Shown here piece by piece: positions 18,152-31,324 of a stretch of 64,000 bases of DNA; the stretch's first letter is position 1; the number at the start of each line of letters is the position of its first letter. The stretch is taken from the NCBI GenBank assembly GCA_963703945.1, contig CAVPGM010000020.1, forward strand, positions 1 through 64,000. Reading direction: 5' to 3'. This DNA comes from JALORV01 sp963703945 (GTDB lineage: Bacteria > Pseudomonadota > Gammaproteobacteria > Burkholderiales > Burkholderiaceae_F). The notes below the pieces were generated by a model. The model ran no database searches and was not told the origin of the DNA. It worked only from the letters and a program-made list of their open reading frames with translations. A program made the translations under genes and the position numbers.

Positions 18152-21100
18152 ATGCCGACGATACTGAAAACGCGCGGGAGCGATGCGGGCCTCGAACCCC
18201 GCCCGCCGGAGCTGGCGCCTTTTCGGGCGCCCTACGCTGAACCGGACGAGGAACTGGCTGCGCGTTTCCTCGCCGAAGCCCCGCCGCTCGACCTGGAAGC
18301 CGAGGCGCGCATCGACGCCCGGGCCCGGCGTTTGGTCGAATTCATTCGCGCGCGTTCGGTCGGCATCGGCGGGATCGAGGAGTTTCTTCAGGAATACGCC
18401 CTGTCGAGCAAGGAAGGGCTTGCCCTGATGGTGCTCGCCGAGGCGTTGCTGCGGATTCCCGATGCCGCCACGGCCGACCACCTGATCGAAGACAGGCTCA
18501 TGGCCGGCGACTTCCTTCACCATGAGGCGCGTTCGGGAGCGCTTCTGGTGTCCGCCTCGGCCTGGGCGCTCGGCGTCTGGGCGCGGGTCCTGGGCGCGCA
18601 TGACACGCCCCATTCGATTCTCGAAGCGCTGGCGGAGCGTCTGGGCCGCCCCACGGTGCGCATCGCCATACGCCGGGCGGTGCGTCTGCTCGGATCGCGG
18701 TTCGTGCTCGGCGAGACGATCGAGCAGGCGCTCAAATGTGCCGCCGCCCAACCGCAGTTCGAATACTCTTTCGACATGCTTCGCGAGGGCGCCCGCACCG
18801 CGGCCGATGCGCAGAAGAACTTCGAAGCCTATGCGGCGGCGATCGAGGCGGTCGGGCGGTCGGTCAGGCCGAACAAGCCGTTGCGTCCCGGCGTGTCGAT
18901 CAAGCTCTCAGCGCTGCACCCGCGGTTCGAGGCCGTATCGCGCGCACGCGTCGTCGTCGAACTTGGCGAACGCGTCGCCGCTCTCGCCGGTCGGGCGAGG
19001 GCTTATGACCTGCACTTCACGGTCGATGCCGAGGAGGCCGACCGGCTCGAACTATCGCTCGACGTGATCGGGTCGGTGCTTGCCGATCCCGCGCTGGCCG
19101 GGTGGGACCGGTTTGGCGCCGCGGTGCAGAGCTACCAGAAGCGCGCGCCGGAGGTCGTCGATTGGCTGATCGAGGCCGCGCACAAGCATGGCCGCCGTCT
19201 CGCGATCCGTCTGGTGAGGGGCGCGTACTGGGACACAGAGATCAAGCGCGCTCAGGAGCGCGGCCTTGCCGACTACCCGGTCTTCACCCGCAAGGCGATG
19301 ACCGATCTCTGTTACATGGCTTGCGCGCGCAAGATGTTCGCCGCGCGGCCGGCGATCTATCCGCAGATCGCGACCCACAACGCGCTGACCGTGGCGAGCG
19401 TGATCGAGGAGGCGGGCGGGGTCGAGGGCTACGAGTTTCAACGCCTGCACGGGATGGGCGAGCGCCTTTACATGGCGCTGCTCGCCGAGGCGCCGCAGGC
19501 GGCCTGCCGGGTTTATGCCCCCGTCGGGGATCACCGCGACCTGCTCGCTTATCTGGTGCGGCGTTTGCTGGAGAACGGCGCGAATTCTTCGTTCGTCTTG
19601 GTCGCTGCCGATCCCGCCGTGCCAATCGCCAAAGTTCTCGAACGCCCTCGAACGGTGATGCAATCGCCGGCCGCCGCGCGCCATCCGAAAATCCCGCTGC
19701 CGCGCGACATATACAAGGATCGCCGCAGCGCGGCCGGCGTCGAGTTCGGGCACGCGGCGAGCCTCGACGCGCTGCTCGCCGAGCTGCGCCTGCCGACGCT
19801 GGCGGCGGCGCCGCTGGTCGATGGGATCGCGCTTCCCGGGCGTAGCCGCAGCGTCTACTCGCCGATCGACGGCGCCTGCCTCGGCCAGGCCGTCGAAGCG
19901 GACGCGGCAATCGTCCTCTCCGCGATGGCGGCGGCGCAGGCCGGTCATGCTGCGTGGAGCGCGACGCCGGTGGCGCAGCGCGCGGCGACCATCGAACGGG
20001 TCGCCGACGCGATCGAGACCGACCGCGGCGCGCTCATCGCGCTCCTGCAGGCGGAAGGCGGCAAGACGCTCGACGACTGCCTCGCCGAGGTGCGCGAGGC
20101 CGCCGATCTCTGCCGCTACTACGCGCTCGACGCGCGGCGGAGCCTTGCCTGCGAGGCGATGCCGGGGCCGACCGGGGAAATCAACGAGCTGCGCTATCGC
20201 GGCCGCGGTGTTTTCGTTTGCATCAGTCCGTGGAATTTTCCGCTGGCGATTTTCACCGGGCAGATTGCGGCGGCGCTGGTCGCCGGCAATGCGGTGGTGG
20301 CGAAGCCGGCGGAGCAGACGCCCTTCATCGGCGCCGCTGTCGTCCGTCTTCTGCACGCGGCGGGCATCCCGGCAAGCGCGCTTCATTTTCTGCCTGGCGA
20401 TGGCCGGATCGGAGACCTTCTGGTGCGCGACCACCGCGTCGCCGGCGTCGCCTTCACCGGCTCGACCGAGACCGCGCGCAAGATCAACCGGACGCTTGCC
20501 GAGCGGGAGGGGCCGATCGTCCCCTTGATCGCGGAAACCGGCGGCATCAATGCCCTCATTGCCGATGCAAGCGCGCTGCCGGAGCAACTGACCGACGACG
20601 TCCTCGCGTCCGCCTTTCGTTCGGCCGGGCAGCGCTGCTCGGCGTTGCGCCTCCTATGCCTGCAGGAGGACATCGCGGATTCGGCTATCGACATGATCGG
20701 AGGCGCTGCCCGCGAATTGCAGATCGGCGATCCGCGCGAGGTCGCAACCCATGTCGGCCCGGTGATCGATGCTTCGGCCAAGGCTAGGCTCGATCGCTGG
20801 ATCGCCGACATGGAGGGCCAGGGACGCGTGCTGTTCCGCGCCGATCAGGGGCAACCTTTGCCGGAGGCGGGAACCTTCGTGCCGCCAGCCATCATCGAGC
20901 TCGACCGCGCCCGCGACCTCAAAGAGGAAGTGTTCGGGCCAATCCTGCACGTGGTGCGTTACCGCGCCGACGCGCTGGACGAACTGATCGCCGATCTCGC
21001 CGGCAACGGCTACGCCCTCACTCTCGGGGTTCATTCACGCATCGAAAGCGCCGTCGAACGGATCATCGCCCGCCTCTCGCACGGGAATGTCTACGTCAAT

Positions 21101-21280
21101 CGCAATATGATTGGCGCAGTGGTCGGCACCCAGCCGTTCGGCGGCGGCGGCCTGTCGGGAACGGGGCCCAAGGCCGGCGGACCGAACTATTTGCGCCGTT
21201 TCGCGCACGAACAGATCGTCACGATCAATACGGCGGCGGCGGGAGGCAATGCCAGTCTGTTCGCCGAGCCAGAAGCATGA
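18152..21280 (+). CDS. putA: Bifunctional proline dehydrogenase / delta-1-pyrroline-5-carboxylate dehydrogenase
   Basis: Oxidises proline to glutamate in two channelled steps; 1042 residues. An alpha-domain covers about residues 60-160. The FAD-binding PRODH barrel carries RPGVSIKLSALHPRFE (about 245-260), LAIRLVRGAYWDTEI, and the flavin-contact end GYEFQRLHGMGERLY (about 425). The P5C dehydrogenase half starts near residue 530 and shows ISPWNFPLAIFTGQIAAAL, the Glu motif AETGGINALI and catalytic Cys in SAGQRCSALRLL. There is no N-terminal ribbon-helix-helix DNA-binding domain, so this is a short enzyme-only PutA, not a trifunctional repressor form. The ATG at 18152 is chosen because sequence further upstream is antisense to the ALDH gene. 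Confidence 0.95.
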   Translation: MPTILKTRGSDAGLEPRPPELAPFRAPYAEPDEELAARFLAEAPPLDLEAEARIDARARRLVEFIRARSVGIGGIEEFLQEYALSSKEGLALMVLAEALLRIPDAATADHLIEDRLMAGDFLHHEARSGALLVSASAWALGVWARVLGAHDTPHSILEALAERLGRPTVRIAIRRAVRLLGSRFVLGETIEQALKCAAAQPQFEYSFDMLREGARTAADAQKNFEAYAAAIEAVGRSVRPNKPLRPGVSIKLSALHPRFEAVSRARVVVELGERVAALAGRARAYDLHFTVDAEEADRLELSLDVIGSVLADPALAGWDRFGAAVQSYQKRAPEVVDWLIEAAHKHGRRLAIRLVRGAYWDTEIKRAQERGLADYPVFTRKAMTDLCYMACARKMFAARPAIYPQIATHNALTVASVIEEAGGVEGYEFQRLHGMGERLYMALLAEAPQAACRVYAPVGDHRDLLAYLVRRLLENGANSSFVLVAADPAVPIAKVLERPRTVMQSPAAARHPKIPLPRDIYKDRRSAAGVEFGHAASLDALLAELRLPTLAAAPLVDGIALPGRSRSVYSPIDGACLGQAVEADAAIVLSAMAAAQAGHAAWSATPVAQRAATIERVADAIETDRGALIALLQAEGGKTLDDCLAEVREAADLCRYYALDARRSLACEAMPGPTGEINELRYRGRGVFVCISPWNFPLAIFTGQIAAALVAGNAVVAKPAEQTPFIGAAVVRLLHAAGIPASALHFLPGDGRIGDLLVRDHRVAGVAFTGSTETARKINRTLAEREGPIVPLIAETGGINALIADASALPEQLTDDVLASAFRSAGQRCSALRLLCLQEDIADSAIDMIGGAARELQIGDPREVATHVGPVIDASAKARLDRWIADMEGQGRVLFRADQGQPLPEAGTFVPPAIIELDRARDLKEEVFGPILHVVRYRADALDELIADLAGNGYALTLGVHSRIESAVERIIARLSHGNVYVNRNMIGAVVGTQPFGGGGLSGTGPKAGGPNYLRRFAHEQIVTINTAAAGGNASLFAEPEA

Positions 21281-21554
21281 CGGGTGGGGGCGGAATAGGT
21301 CTCTATGATTGTTGGTTTTTCCAGGATGGCGGCGTCATGCCTGCCGTCCACGCCGCTCTTCACGATTGCATGCGCAGCCGTGATGAAGCGGTCGGAGGGC
21401 TGGAAAGCGGCGCAACGGCAACGTATCGTCCGCCGCGAATTTGGTATTGCCGCGCAATCGCCGAAATCAACGAGCGGCAAGCGGATGGGCAATCAGCGTG
21501 TTGGCGTTGGGCGGGTTGGACGGAACGTCCGTCTTGTCAGGTGGTGAACTCGCG

Positions 21555-25230
<3,676 letters not shown>

Positions 25231-25247
<17 letters not shown>

Positions 25248-25617
25248 CAATCTTTTGGAAGGCCTGCGCATTCTGGTTGTCGAGGACAACGCGCTTCTGG
25301 CGACGACCGTCGACAGCATTTTGCGCAGCGCCGGCGCCGAGGTTGCGGGCCCGGTGGGCACCCTGAGCGAGGCCAAACAGCTGGCATCGCGCGAGAGCCT
25401 GTCAGGCGCGATATTGGACATCAAATTGGACGCCGACGAAGTTTGGCCGGTTGCCGGCATTCTCCTTGATCGCGGCGTGCCCTTCATCTTCTGTTCGGGC
25501 CATTTCGATCCTCAGAGTCTCCCGGACGAATGGTCGAGCTTTCCGGTTCTTATCAAGCCGACACGCGCCCGGCAGATCGTCGAGGGGCTGGCGTCGGTGA
25601 TCATCGGCAAGAACTGA
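25231..25617 (+). CDS. Single-domain response regulator
   Basis: A 128-residue receiver without output domain. Acidic pocket ILVVEDNALL near residues 14-23, phospho-acceptor Asp in GAILDIKLDADE near residue 62, and the conserved Lys in VLIKPTRA near 110 are present. It begins inside the end of the preceding kinase gene (17 bases overlap from the ATG at 25231; an ATG at 25240 is also possible), so the two are probably translated together. The receiver is the probable phosphotransfer target of that kinase, either passing phosphate on or acting as a sink. It converges with the next gene, with a gap of 9 bases. Confidence 0.92.
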
Positions 25618-25626
25618 GGCGAGGCG

Positions 25627-27033
25627 TTAAACCGCGCGATTCCGTCCGATCCAATAGCGCTCCAGATTGGCGATCAGCGCCGGGCTGAAATGGCAGAACG
25701 CCTGTTCGCGCGCATAAACGGCGGCGTAAGCACGAAACAGGTCGAGGGGCTCCTGCGCGACCCGGAGCGCCCGCCGGTTGGCGGCGGCGCTGATGACGCC
25801 GGAGCTTGATAACCCATGCACGACGCGGTCGACCGCCGCGTCCATCGTCGCGCCCTCGACGATCTCGTCGCAGATCAGGCGGCCATCCGGCTGCGCGCAA
25901 TCGATCCGCCGCTCGTATTGGATCGCCTGGCGGGCGATGCGGTCGCCGACAAAGCGGGGCAGCCGTAAATTCGCCATGCCGGGAATGATGCCTTCCTTGC
26001 GCGCGGGAAGAGCGAGGTACGCCGTCCGTTCGGCGATGACGTAGTCCGACGCCAGCAGCAACTGGCAATGGCCGCCGATGGCGAAGCCTTCGACCGCGGC
26101 AATCCACGGCTTTTCGATCGTCTCGCCGCTCACGTCGTCGGGCAAGGTCTCAGCGTGAGCGAGACCGCGGTAGATCTTGTGGACGTAACCGAGATCGCGC
26201 TCGAGATACCACAGGTATGGAATACGCCCCTGATACAGATGGGTGAGATTGATGCCCGCGCCGAACACGCGGCCCCCATGGTGGGGACGCTCGATCGGTC
26301 CGCCGCGCACGACCGCCACGCTGGTCAGTTCGTCGAGAAGCGCAAGATCGACGCATGTCGCCATGGCGGGCAGGGTCGTCTCGTCCTCTGCATTGAGATG
26401 CCGCGGATTCTGCATCGTGACGATGCTTGCCCGACCTTGCCGCCGGACCGACGCGCCGCCGAGATCGACGATGCCGTCGCGGGCAAGACGCGGCGCGAGC
26501 GCCACGGCGTCCTCGCGAGGCAGCAGCATGGCGTGACAAAGGTGGCGGCCGTGCCGCTCCGACGCGAGCACGGCGGAGAGGAACAGGCCCTGGTCGATCT
26601 CCACGCCGCTCTTGTCGCGTAAGGGCCGGTCACGGTCGGCATCGAGGTCGTCGGCGGACGGCACGAGACCCGGCGCCGCGAGCGCGGCCGCGGCGAGAAG
26701 CTCATCGATCCGCAGGAAGCGCGATCGATGATCGGTCAGGCGGTCGTAGAGGGCTCCGACATGGGCCGTCGCGAAGCTCCTCCGCGCTTCCCGCGCATGG
26801 CGTTCGATCAGGTCGGTCGCGATTTGCTCGGCCGAATTCCGCTGCGCCTTGTTCGGGAGCCTCGCGAGCAGATTCGCCGATTGACGCCAGAATTCCGCAA
26901 AGATGCGGCAGTCTTCGGCAAAATCCGCAGGGCTGCGGGGCCGCGCGGTCAGCCACTCGGCGGCGGCGGTTGGATCGAGACCCGCTGCGCTCAGCGGCGC
27001 GATGATTTCGGTCGTTTTCGGTTGCTTCGTCAT
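25627..27033 (-). CDS. DpgC-like crotonase-fold oxygenase / enoyl-CoA hydratase family protein
   Basis: A 468-residue protein with an N-terminal helical domain (about 1-200) fused to a crotonase domain. The crotonase part strongly recalls DpgC, the cofactor-free 3,5-dihydroxyphenylacetyl-CoA 1,2-dioxygenase of glycopeptide antibiotic producers: GRVFGAGINLTHLYQGRI, ERDLGYVHKIYRG, EKPWIAAVEGFAIGGHCQLL (oxyanion segment), and LPARKEGIIPGMANLRLP. I chose the ATG at 27033 (MTKQPKTTEI) over one at 27108. No dpgA, B or D gene is nearby, so the substrate is unknown; an aryl-acetyl-CoA is plausible. It could act as a hydratase rather than an oxygenase. Confidence 0.82.
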   Translation of the reverse strand: MTKQPKTTEIIAPLSAAGLDPTAAAEWLTARPRSPADFAEDCRIFAEFWRQSANLLARLPNKAQRNSAEQIATDLIERHAREARRSFATAHVGALYDRLTDHRSRFLRIDELLAAAALAAPGLVPSADDLDADRDRPLRDKSGVEIDQGLFLSAVLASERHGRHLCHAMLLPREDAVALAPRLARDGIVDLGGASVRRQGRASIVTMQNPRHLNAEDETTLPAMATCVDLALLDELTSVAVVRGGPIERPHHGGRVFGAGINLTHLYQGRIPYLWYLERDLGYVHKIYRGLAHAETLPDDVSGETIEKPWIAAVEGFAIGGHCQLLLASDYVIAERTAYLALPARKEGIIPGMANLRLPRFVGDRIARQAIQYERRIDCAQPDGRLICDEIVEGATMDAAVDRVVHGLSSSGVISAAANRRALRVAQEPLDLFRAYAAVYAREQAFCHFSPALIANLERYWIGRNRAV

Positions 27034-27252
27034 GGAGCACGCGACCGTCGGGACGCCAACGGTCCAGTGGGCGTCCCCCACAGTTATGGTGCGCGGCCGC
27101 GGGGTCAACCGCGCACGGTTTTGCCGGGTTAGCGCCGCCGATCAAACCTGATGCGAGGCGGCGCTCTCGATGTCCGTTATCCCGCCCCGAGCGAGCGCAG
27201 CGCTGGTCGCGTGCGCGGGAAGGCATTTGGGTGGTTCGGCGCCGTCGGCTCG

Positions 27253-27654
27253 TCAGTCGGGCTTGAAATTCATCGCCACGCCATTGATGCAATAGCGCTG
27301 ATGCGTCGGCGGCGGCCCGTCGGGAAATACGTGACCAAGATGGCTGCCGCAACGGCTGCAATGAACCTCGGTGCGGGTCATGCCGTAGCTGCGATCTTCC
27401 GAGGTTTCGATTGCGCCGGCGACCGGTTGGTTGAAGCTCGGCCAGCCGGTGCCGCTTTCGAACTTGGTCTTGGACACGAACAGGGGTTGCCCGCAGCCGG
27501 CGCACGAGAACGTGCCGGGCCGCTTCTCGTGATTGAGCGCGCAGCTTCCCGGCCGCTCGGTGCCGTGGCCGCGCATGACGACGTACTGCTCGGGCGTAAG
27601 CAGGCGACGCCATTCCTCGTCGCTGCGGGTGACTTCAAAATGCTTCGCGTCCAT
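27253..27654 (-). CDS. msrB: Peptide-methionine (R)-S-oxide reductase, cytoplasmic
   Basis: Reduces R-methionine sulfoxide in proteins; 133 residues, no signal peptide. Zinc ligands are the pairs CAGCG and CSRCG. The conserved GTGWPSF motif is present, and the catalytic Cys lies in QRYCINGVAMNF. It starts 10 bases after the stop of the upstream msrB paralogue, so the pair is an operon in which one product stays in the cytoplasm and one is exported. The enzyme core is complete and of normal size. Confidence 0.95.
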   Translation of the reverse strand: MDAKHFEVTRSDEEWRRLLTPEQYVVMRGHGTERPGSCALNHEKRPGTFSCAGCGQPLFVSKTKFESGTGWPSFNQPVAGAIETSEDRSYGMTRTEVHCSRCGSHLGHVFPDGPPPTHQRYCINGVAMNFKPD

Positions 27655-27664
27655 ACGTCTCTCC

Positions 27665-28159
27665 TCAAGCGGCTGCGGGTGCGAATGTCATCGCGACGCC
27701 ATTCATGCAATAGCGGAGCCCGGTCGGCCGAGGGCCGTCGTCGAAGACATGACCGAGATGCCCGCCGCAGCGGCGGCAGTGAACCTCGATGCGCCGCAAG
27801 CCGAAGCGCGTATCGTCCGTCGTGCCGACCGCATTGTCGTGGGGCCGCCAGAAACTCGGCCATCCTGTTCCGCTGTCGAACTTGGTGTCCGAAGAGAATA
27901 GCGGCAGGCCGCATCCGGCGCAGGCGAACACGCCCGCCCGTTTCTCGCTATTCAGCGGGCTGCTGTAGGGCCGTTCGGTTCCATGCTCCCGAAGCACGGC
28001 ATATTGAGCCGGCGTCAACAGCTGCCGCCATTCGGCATCGGAGTGCATGGTTTCGAATGTTTCGCTGGTCTTCACCGCCGGCCGGTTGTTCGTCAGGCGC
28101 ACAATGCCGAACAGCGCCAGCGCGCCCGCGCCCGCCAGCAGGATTTGTCTCCGCGTCAT
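27665..28159 (-). CDS. msrB: Peptide-methionine (R)-S-oxide reductase with Tat-like signal
   Basis: A second MsrB of 164 residues. The N-terminus MTRRQILLAGAGALALFGIV looks like a twin-arginine signal or signal anchor, which would place the enzyme in the periplasm. Zinc pairs CAGCG and CRRCG, the motif GTGWPSF and catalytic Cys in LRYCMNGVAMTF are all present. It is the first gene of a tandem msrB pair and is clearly homologous to its neighbour, pointing to duplication followed by a change of compartment. The electron source for a periplasmic MsrB is not in the window. There is no msrA nearby. Confidence 0.93.
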   Translation of the reverse strand: MTRRQILLAGAGALALFGIVRLTNNRPAVKTSETFETMHSDAEWRQLLTPAQYAVLREHGTERPYSSPLNSEKRAGVFACAGCGLPLFSSDTKFDSGTGWPSFWRPHDNAVGTTDDTRFGLRRIEVHCRRCGGHLGHVFDDGPRPTGLRYCMNGVAMTFAPAAA

Positions 28160-28297
28160 GACCGCTGCTCCCGTGCGGAATCGTCTCTCCGCCTTTACGC
28201 GTTCCCGGCCATGGCCGTTACCGCAATCACCGAGATGTGACGCTCAGGCCGTCTGAAGCCGGTGACGGTCGGCTGCGCTTGCAGGCTGCGAGATGCG

Positions 28298-29467
28298 TCA
28301 AGGGCTATTCGGCAAACCTTTGAACTTGCGCATAAAGCGGCGATCGATCCAGTCTTTCCACCACCCCACCCAAGCCCCTCCGAAGGTCAGCCCATTGCGG
28401 GTGCCGATGGCGCGCCGACCGCCGGTGGAAACAAGGTAAAGCGCGTCGCGTTGCGGCCGAAACGCCCGCAGCGGAAGCCCGGTCACCGCCCGGCGGATGT
28501 TGTCGGCCAGCACAGGGCCGGCGCGCACGGCATAGACGCCCGATTTCGGCAGCGTGCGGGACGCAAACGAGATGACGTCGCCAGCCGCGAATACATCGTT
28601 TCGCCCGGCGACGCGCAGCGTCTGATCGACCTTGAGAAAACCGCTTTCATCGAGCGGCAGGTCCGTGGCGGCGAGCCAATCTGCGGACGCGGCTTGCGTC
28701 GCCCACAAGATTTCGTCGGCCTCGATCGGCGCTCGACCGTCGAACAGGAGCAGGCCGGCCTCGACGCGCACGACCGGGGCCTGCGTGACGATGGCGACCC
28801 CGCGCTCGGCAAGGAGCGCGCCAAAGCACGCTCGGAAGCGGGCAGGAAAGACCGGCAGAATCTCCGCGGTGGCGGATACGAGCACGAATGCCAAACCGCT
28901 CGTATCGTAGCCGGCGCGCGCGACCTCCCGCGAGAGCCGACGCTCCACCGCCAACAGCAGTTCGACCCCGCCGGCGCCGGCGCCGACCACGGCCACGCGG
29001 GCTCGCCCCTGGCGCTGCAGCGTGCGCGCCAACAGCGCTTCAAATCGCTTGAGCAATCCATCGATCGGCTTGACGGGAATCGCGTGCTCGCTTGCCCCCG
29101 GCACGCGGGATGTATTGGGGGTCGAGCCGATGTCGATGGAGAGAAGATCGTAGGGAAGCGGCGGTCCGCCGCGGCGGATCACAGTCTTGGTCGCGAGGTC
29201 GAGGCCGACCGCCTCGTCGTTATGAAACTCCGCCGCGGCAAAACGGGTCAGCGGCTCCACATCGATATGGATATCCTCGAAGCGGTAGAGGCCGGCGATC
29301 AAGCCCGGCAGCATTCCGGAATAGGGCGTGCGCTCTCCGCGGCTGATCAAAGTGAGCTGCGCACCAGCGAGCGGGTTCAGGCCAAAATCGCGCAGAACCA
29401 ACACATGCGCGTGGCCGGCGCCGACCAGCACCACATTCTTTTTGGTCGGCTCCGCGTGATTGGACAT
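28298..29467 (-). CDS. NAD(P)/FAD-dependent oxidoreductase (NDH-2-like)
   Basis: A 389-residue two-dinucleotide-fold flavoprotein. The FAD motif is KNVVLVGAGHAHVLVLRDFG at residues 9-28. The NAD(P) motif is VAVVGAGAGGVELLLAV near residues 155-171. The C-terminal FAD motif NDVFAAGDVISF lies near 275. The GAGHAHV form is shared with the oxidoreductase domain fused to some SelD proteins and with type II NADH dehydrogenase-like enzymes; no SelD domain is present here. The ATG at 29467 gives this start; in-frame sequence upstream to 29557 is not family-like. It is probably membrane-associated or cytoplasmic; the acceptor is unknown. Confidence 0.85.
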   Translation of the reverse strand: MSNHAEPTKKNVVLVGAGHAHVLVLRDFGLNPLAGAQLTLISRGERTPYSGMLPGLIAGLYRFEDIHIDVEPLTRFAAAEFHNDEAVGLDLATKTVIRRGGPPLPYDLLSIDIGSTPNTSRVPGASEHAIPVKPIDGLLKRFEALLARTLQRQGRARVAVVGAGAGGVELLLAVERRLSREVARAGYDTSGLAFVLVSATAEILPVFPARFRACFGALLAERGVAIVTQAPVVRVEAGLLLFDGRAPIEADEILWATQAASADWLAATDLPLDESGFLKVDQTLRVAGRNDVFAAGDVISFASRTLPKSGVYAVRAGPVLADNIRRAVTGLPLRAFRPQRDALYLVSTGGRRAIGTRNGLTFGGAWVGWWKDWIDRRFMRKFKGLPNSP

Positions 29468-29507
29468 TGCAGGCCTCGCCGCCGCGGTCGCCCGGGATGG
29501 CCGATCG

Positions 29508-30265
29508 TCATGCCACCATATAGCCGCCGTCGACGACCAGATCGATTCCCGTGACATAGGCGGCGTCGTCGGAGATCAGAAAAGCGACAACGCCTGCAAC
29601 GTCGGCCGGGGCGCCGAATGCGCCAAGCGGGATCCGATCGAGCAGCGCCTGCTTCGCCGCAGCGGCGTCGCCGTGCGTCGAAGCCATCAGTTCGCCCAAG
29701 CCATCCAGCGCCCGGGTCGCGATGAACCCCGGCGACAGGCTGTTTACCCGGATGCCCTGCGCTGCGAATGTGACCGCGGCGATGCGGCTGAGGCCGGAGA
29801 CCGCGCTCTTTGCGGGACCGTAGCCCGCGTTCATCGGCATTCCGAGCCGCGCCGCGACGCTCGATATGTTCACGATCGCGGCGCCGCGCGCCATCCGTCG
29901 CGCACAGGCGCGCATGCCATAAAGACGCCGTCCAGTGTGACGCGAAAATTCTCCTTCCACTCCTCGTTGGAGAGGGCCTGGATCGGTCCGCCGCGCGCAA
30001 AATAGGCGGCGCTGACCAGCGCGTCGATGCGGGGTTGCCCCGCCGCCAAACGGTCCCAGCTCTCGGGGTCGCCGGCATCGAGCCGCTCGAACGACACGGC
30101 GAGGCCCTCCCGCGCCAACTCCTCGACAACGGCGCGTCCTCGCCTTTCGCTGATGTCGGCGCAAACGACATGCATGCCTTCTTCGCCGAGCCGGCGGCAG
30201 ATCGCAGCGCCGATGCCCCCGGCGCCGCCTGCGACCATCGCTCGGCGTCCTTTCAATCCGCGCAT
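29508..30265 (-). pseudogene. Short-chain dehydrogenase/reductase interrupted by a -1 frameshift
   Basis: Two adjoining frames together make a complete SDR of about 252 residues. The first (30265 down to about 29922) has GGAGGIGAAICRRLGEEG, ADISE, and VTLDGVF. The second (about 29922 to 29508) continues YGMRACARRMARGAAIVNIS, the active-site Y-x3-K as YGPAKSA, and ends VTGIDLVVDGGYMVA. The break lies at the AAA of 29921-29923 (TTT on the coding strand), where one more T would restore VFYGMRACARR. A homopolymer slip fits either a real inactivating mutation or consensus error. The substrate is unknown. The ATG at 30265 is the likely start. Confidence 0.85.
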
Positions 30266-30386
30266 GAACCGCGCTCCTGCAAATTCGAGCCTTGATGAGA
30301 AGCGGGATGATCAAAGCCGCCAAAAACTGTTTAAATGCAACCGAGATGATGGGTCGAAAGCTGCCGCGAGACGCGGAGGTCTGCGA

Positions 30387-31289
30387 ATGAAGCTGCTGGT
30401 GACCGGCGCGTCCGGTCAGGTGGGATGGGAGCTCGTTCGCAACCTGATGCCGCTCGGGGAGGTGGTCGCGTGCGACCGGACGCAGTGCGACCTTCTGCGC
30501 CCGGACAGCCTGGCTGACGTTGTGGCGAAAGTCGGCCCGGACGTGATCGTGAACGCGGCGGCTTACACGGCGGTCGACAAGGCGGAGAGCGAAGAGGCGC
30601 TCGCGCAGATCGTCAATCGCGATGCGGTAAAGGCCTTGGCGCTGGCGGCCCAGGCCGCCGGCGCGCTGCTGGTGCATTATTCGACCGACTATGTCTTCAA
30701 CGGCCGCAAGAGCGCGCCCTATGTCGAAGACGATGAGCCGAATCCAATCAATGCTTATGGGCGCAGCAAGCTCGCGGGCGAACGCGCGATCCGCAATTCA
30801 GGATGCGAATATCTGATCTTTCGCACCAGCTGGGTCTATGCCGCGCGCGGTCGGAATTTTTTGCGAACAATGCTGCGGCTTGCCGGCGAACGCGATGAAC
30901 TCGACGTCGTTGCGGATCAGATCGGCACGCCGAACTGGGCTCGCGACATTGCGGATGTGACCGCGCACGTCATCGGACGCGTGGGCGCCGAACGCATGGC
31001 AAACACGCGGGTCTCGGACGTGTACCATCTGACGGCGTCAGGCTCTGTCTCTTGGCACGGGTTCGCGGAGGCGATCCTGGACATTGCCGGGAAGCGCGGG
31101 CTGTTGCGGGCGGGGCGTAGGCCGCTTCTGCGCGCGATCCCGACGGAAGCCTATCCCCAACCGGCGGCGCGCCCAAGGAATTCGCGCCTCGCCGCCGAGC
31201 GATTGAAGGAGCGGTTCGGCGTTGCCTTGCCTGATTGGCCGAAAAGTCTCGCGCTCTGCATGCAAGAAATGATCGGAAATGACGTCTGA
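30387..31289 (+). CDS. rfbD: dTDP-4-dehydrorhamnose reductase
   Basis: NADPH-dependent SDR-type enzyme finishing dTDP-L-rhamnose synthesis; 300 residues. Nucleotide motif TGASGQVGWEL (residues 6-16), NAAAYTAVDKAE, HYSTDYVFNG (catalytic Thr/Asp region), and the YxxxK pair in NAYGRSKLAGERAI are all present. The start ATG at 30387 follows gcggagg; the longer open frame upstream is antisense to the SDR. rfbA, B and C are not adjacent, which is unusual, so it may work with a rhamnose cluster elsewhere. It is divergent from the broken SDR. Confidence 0.93.
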   Translation: MKLLVTGASGQVGWELVRNLMPLGEVVACDRTQCDLLRPDSLADVVAKVGPDVIVNAAAYTAVDKAESEEALAQIVNRDAVKALALAAQAAGALLVHYSTDYVFNGRKSAPYVEDDEPNPINAYGRSKLAGERAIRNSGCEYLIFRTSWVYAARGRNFLRTMLRLAGERDELDVVADQIGTPNWARDIADVTAHVIGRVGAERMANTRVSDVYHLTASGSVSWHGFAEAILDIAGKRGLLRAGRRPLLRAIPTEAYPQPAARPRNSRLAAERLKERFGVALPDWPKSLALCMQEMIGNDV

Positions 31290-31324
31290 GGCCGGGTTAC
31301 GGCTCGCAAGCGGCGCGTCCTCCA

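Noticed and set aside
28262..29554. A 430-codon plus-strand ORF opposite the FAD oxidoreductase
   Set aside because: The opposite strand has two textbook dinucleotide-binding motifs; this frame is a shadow.
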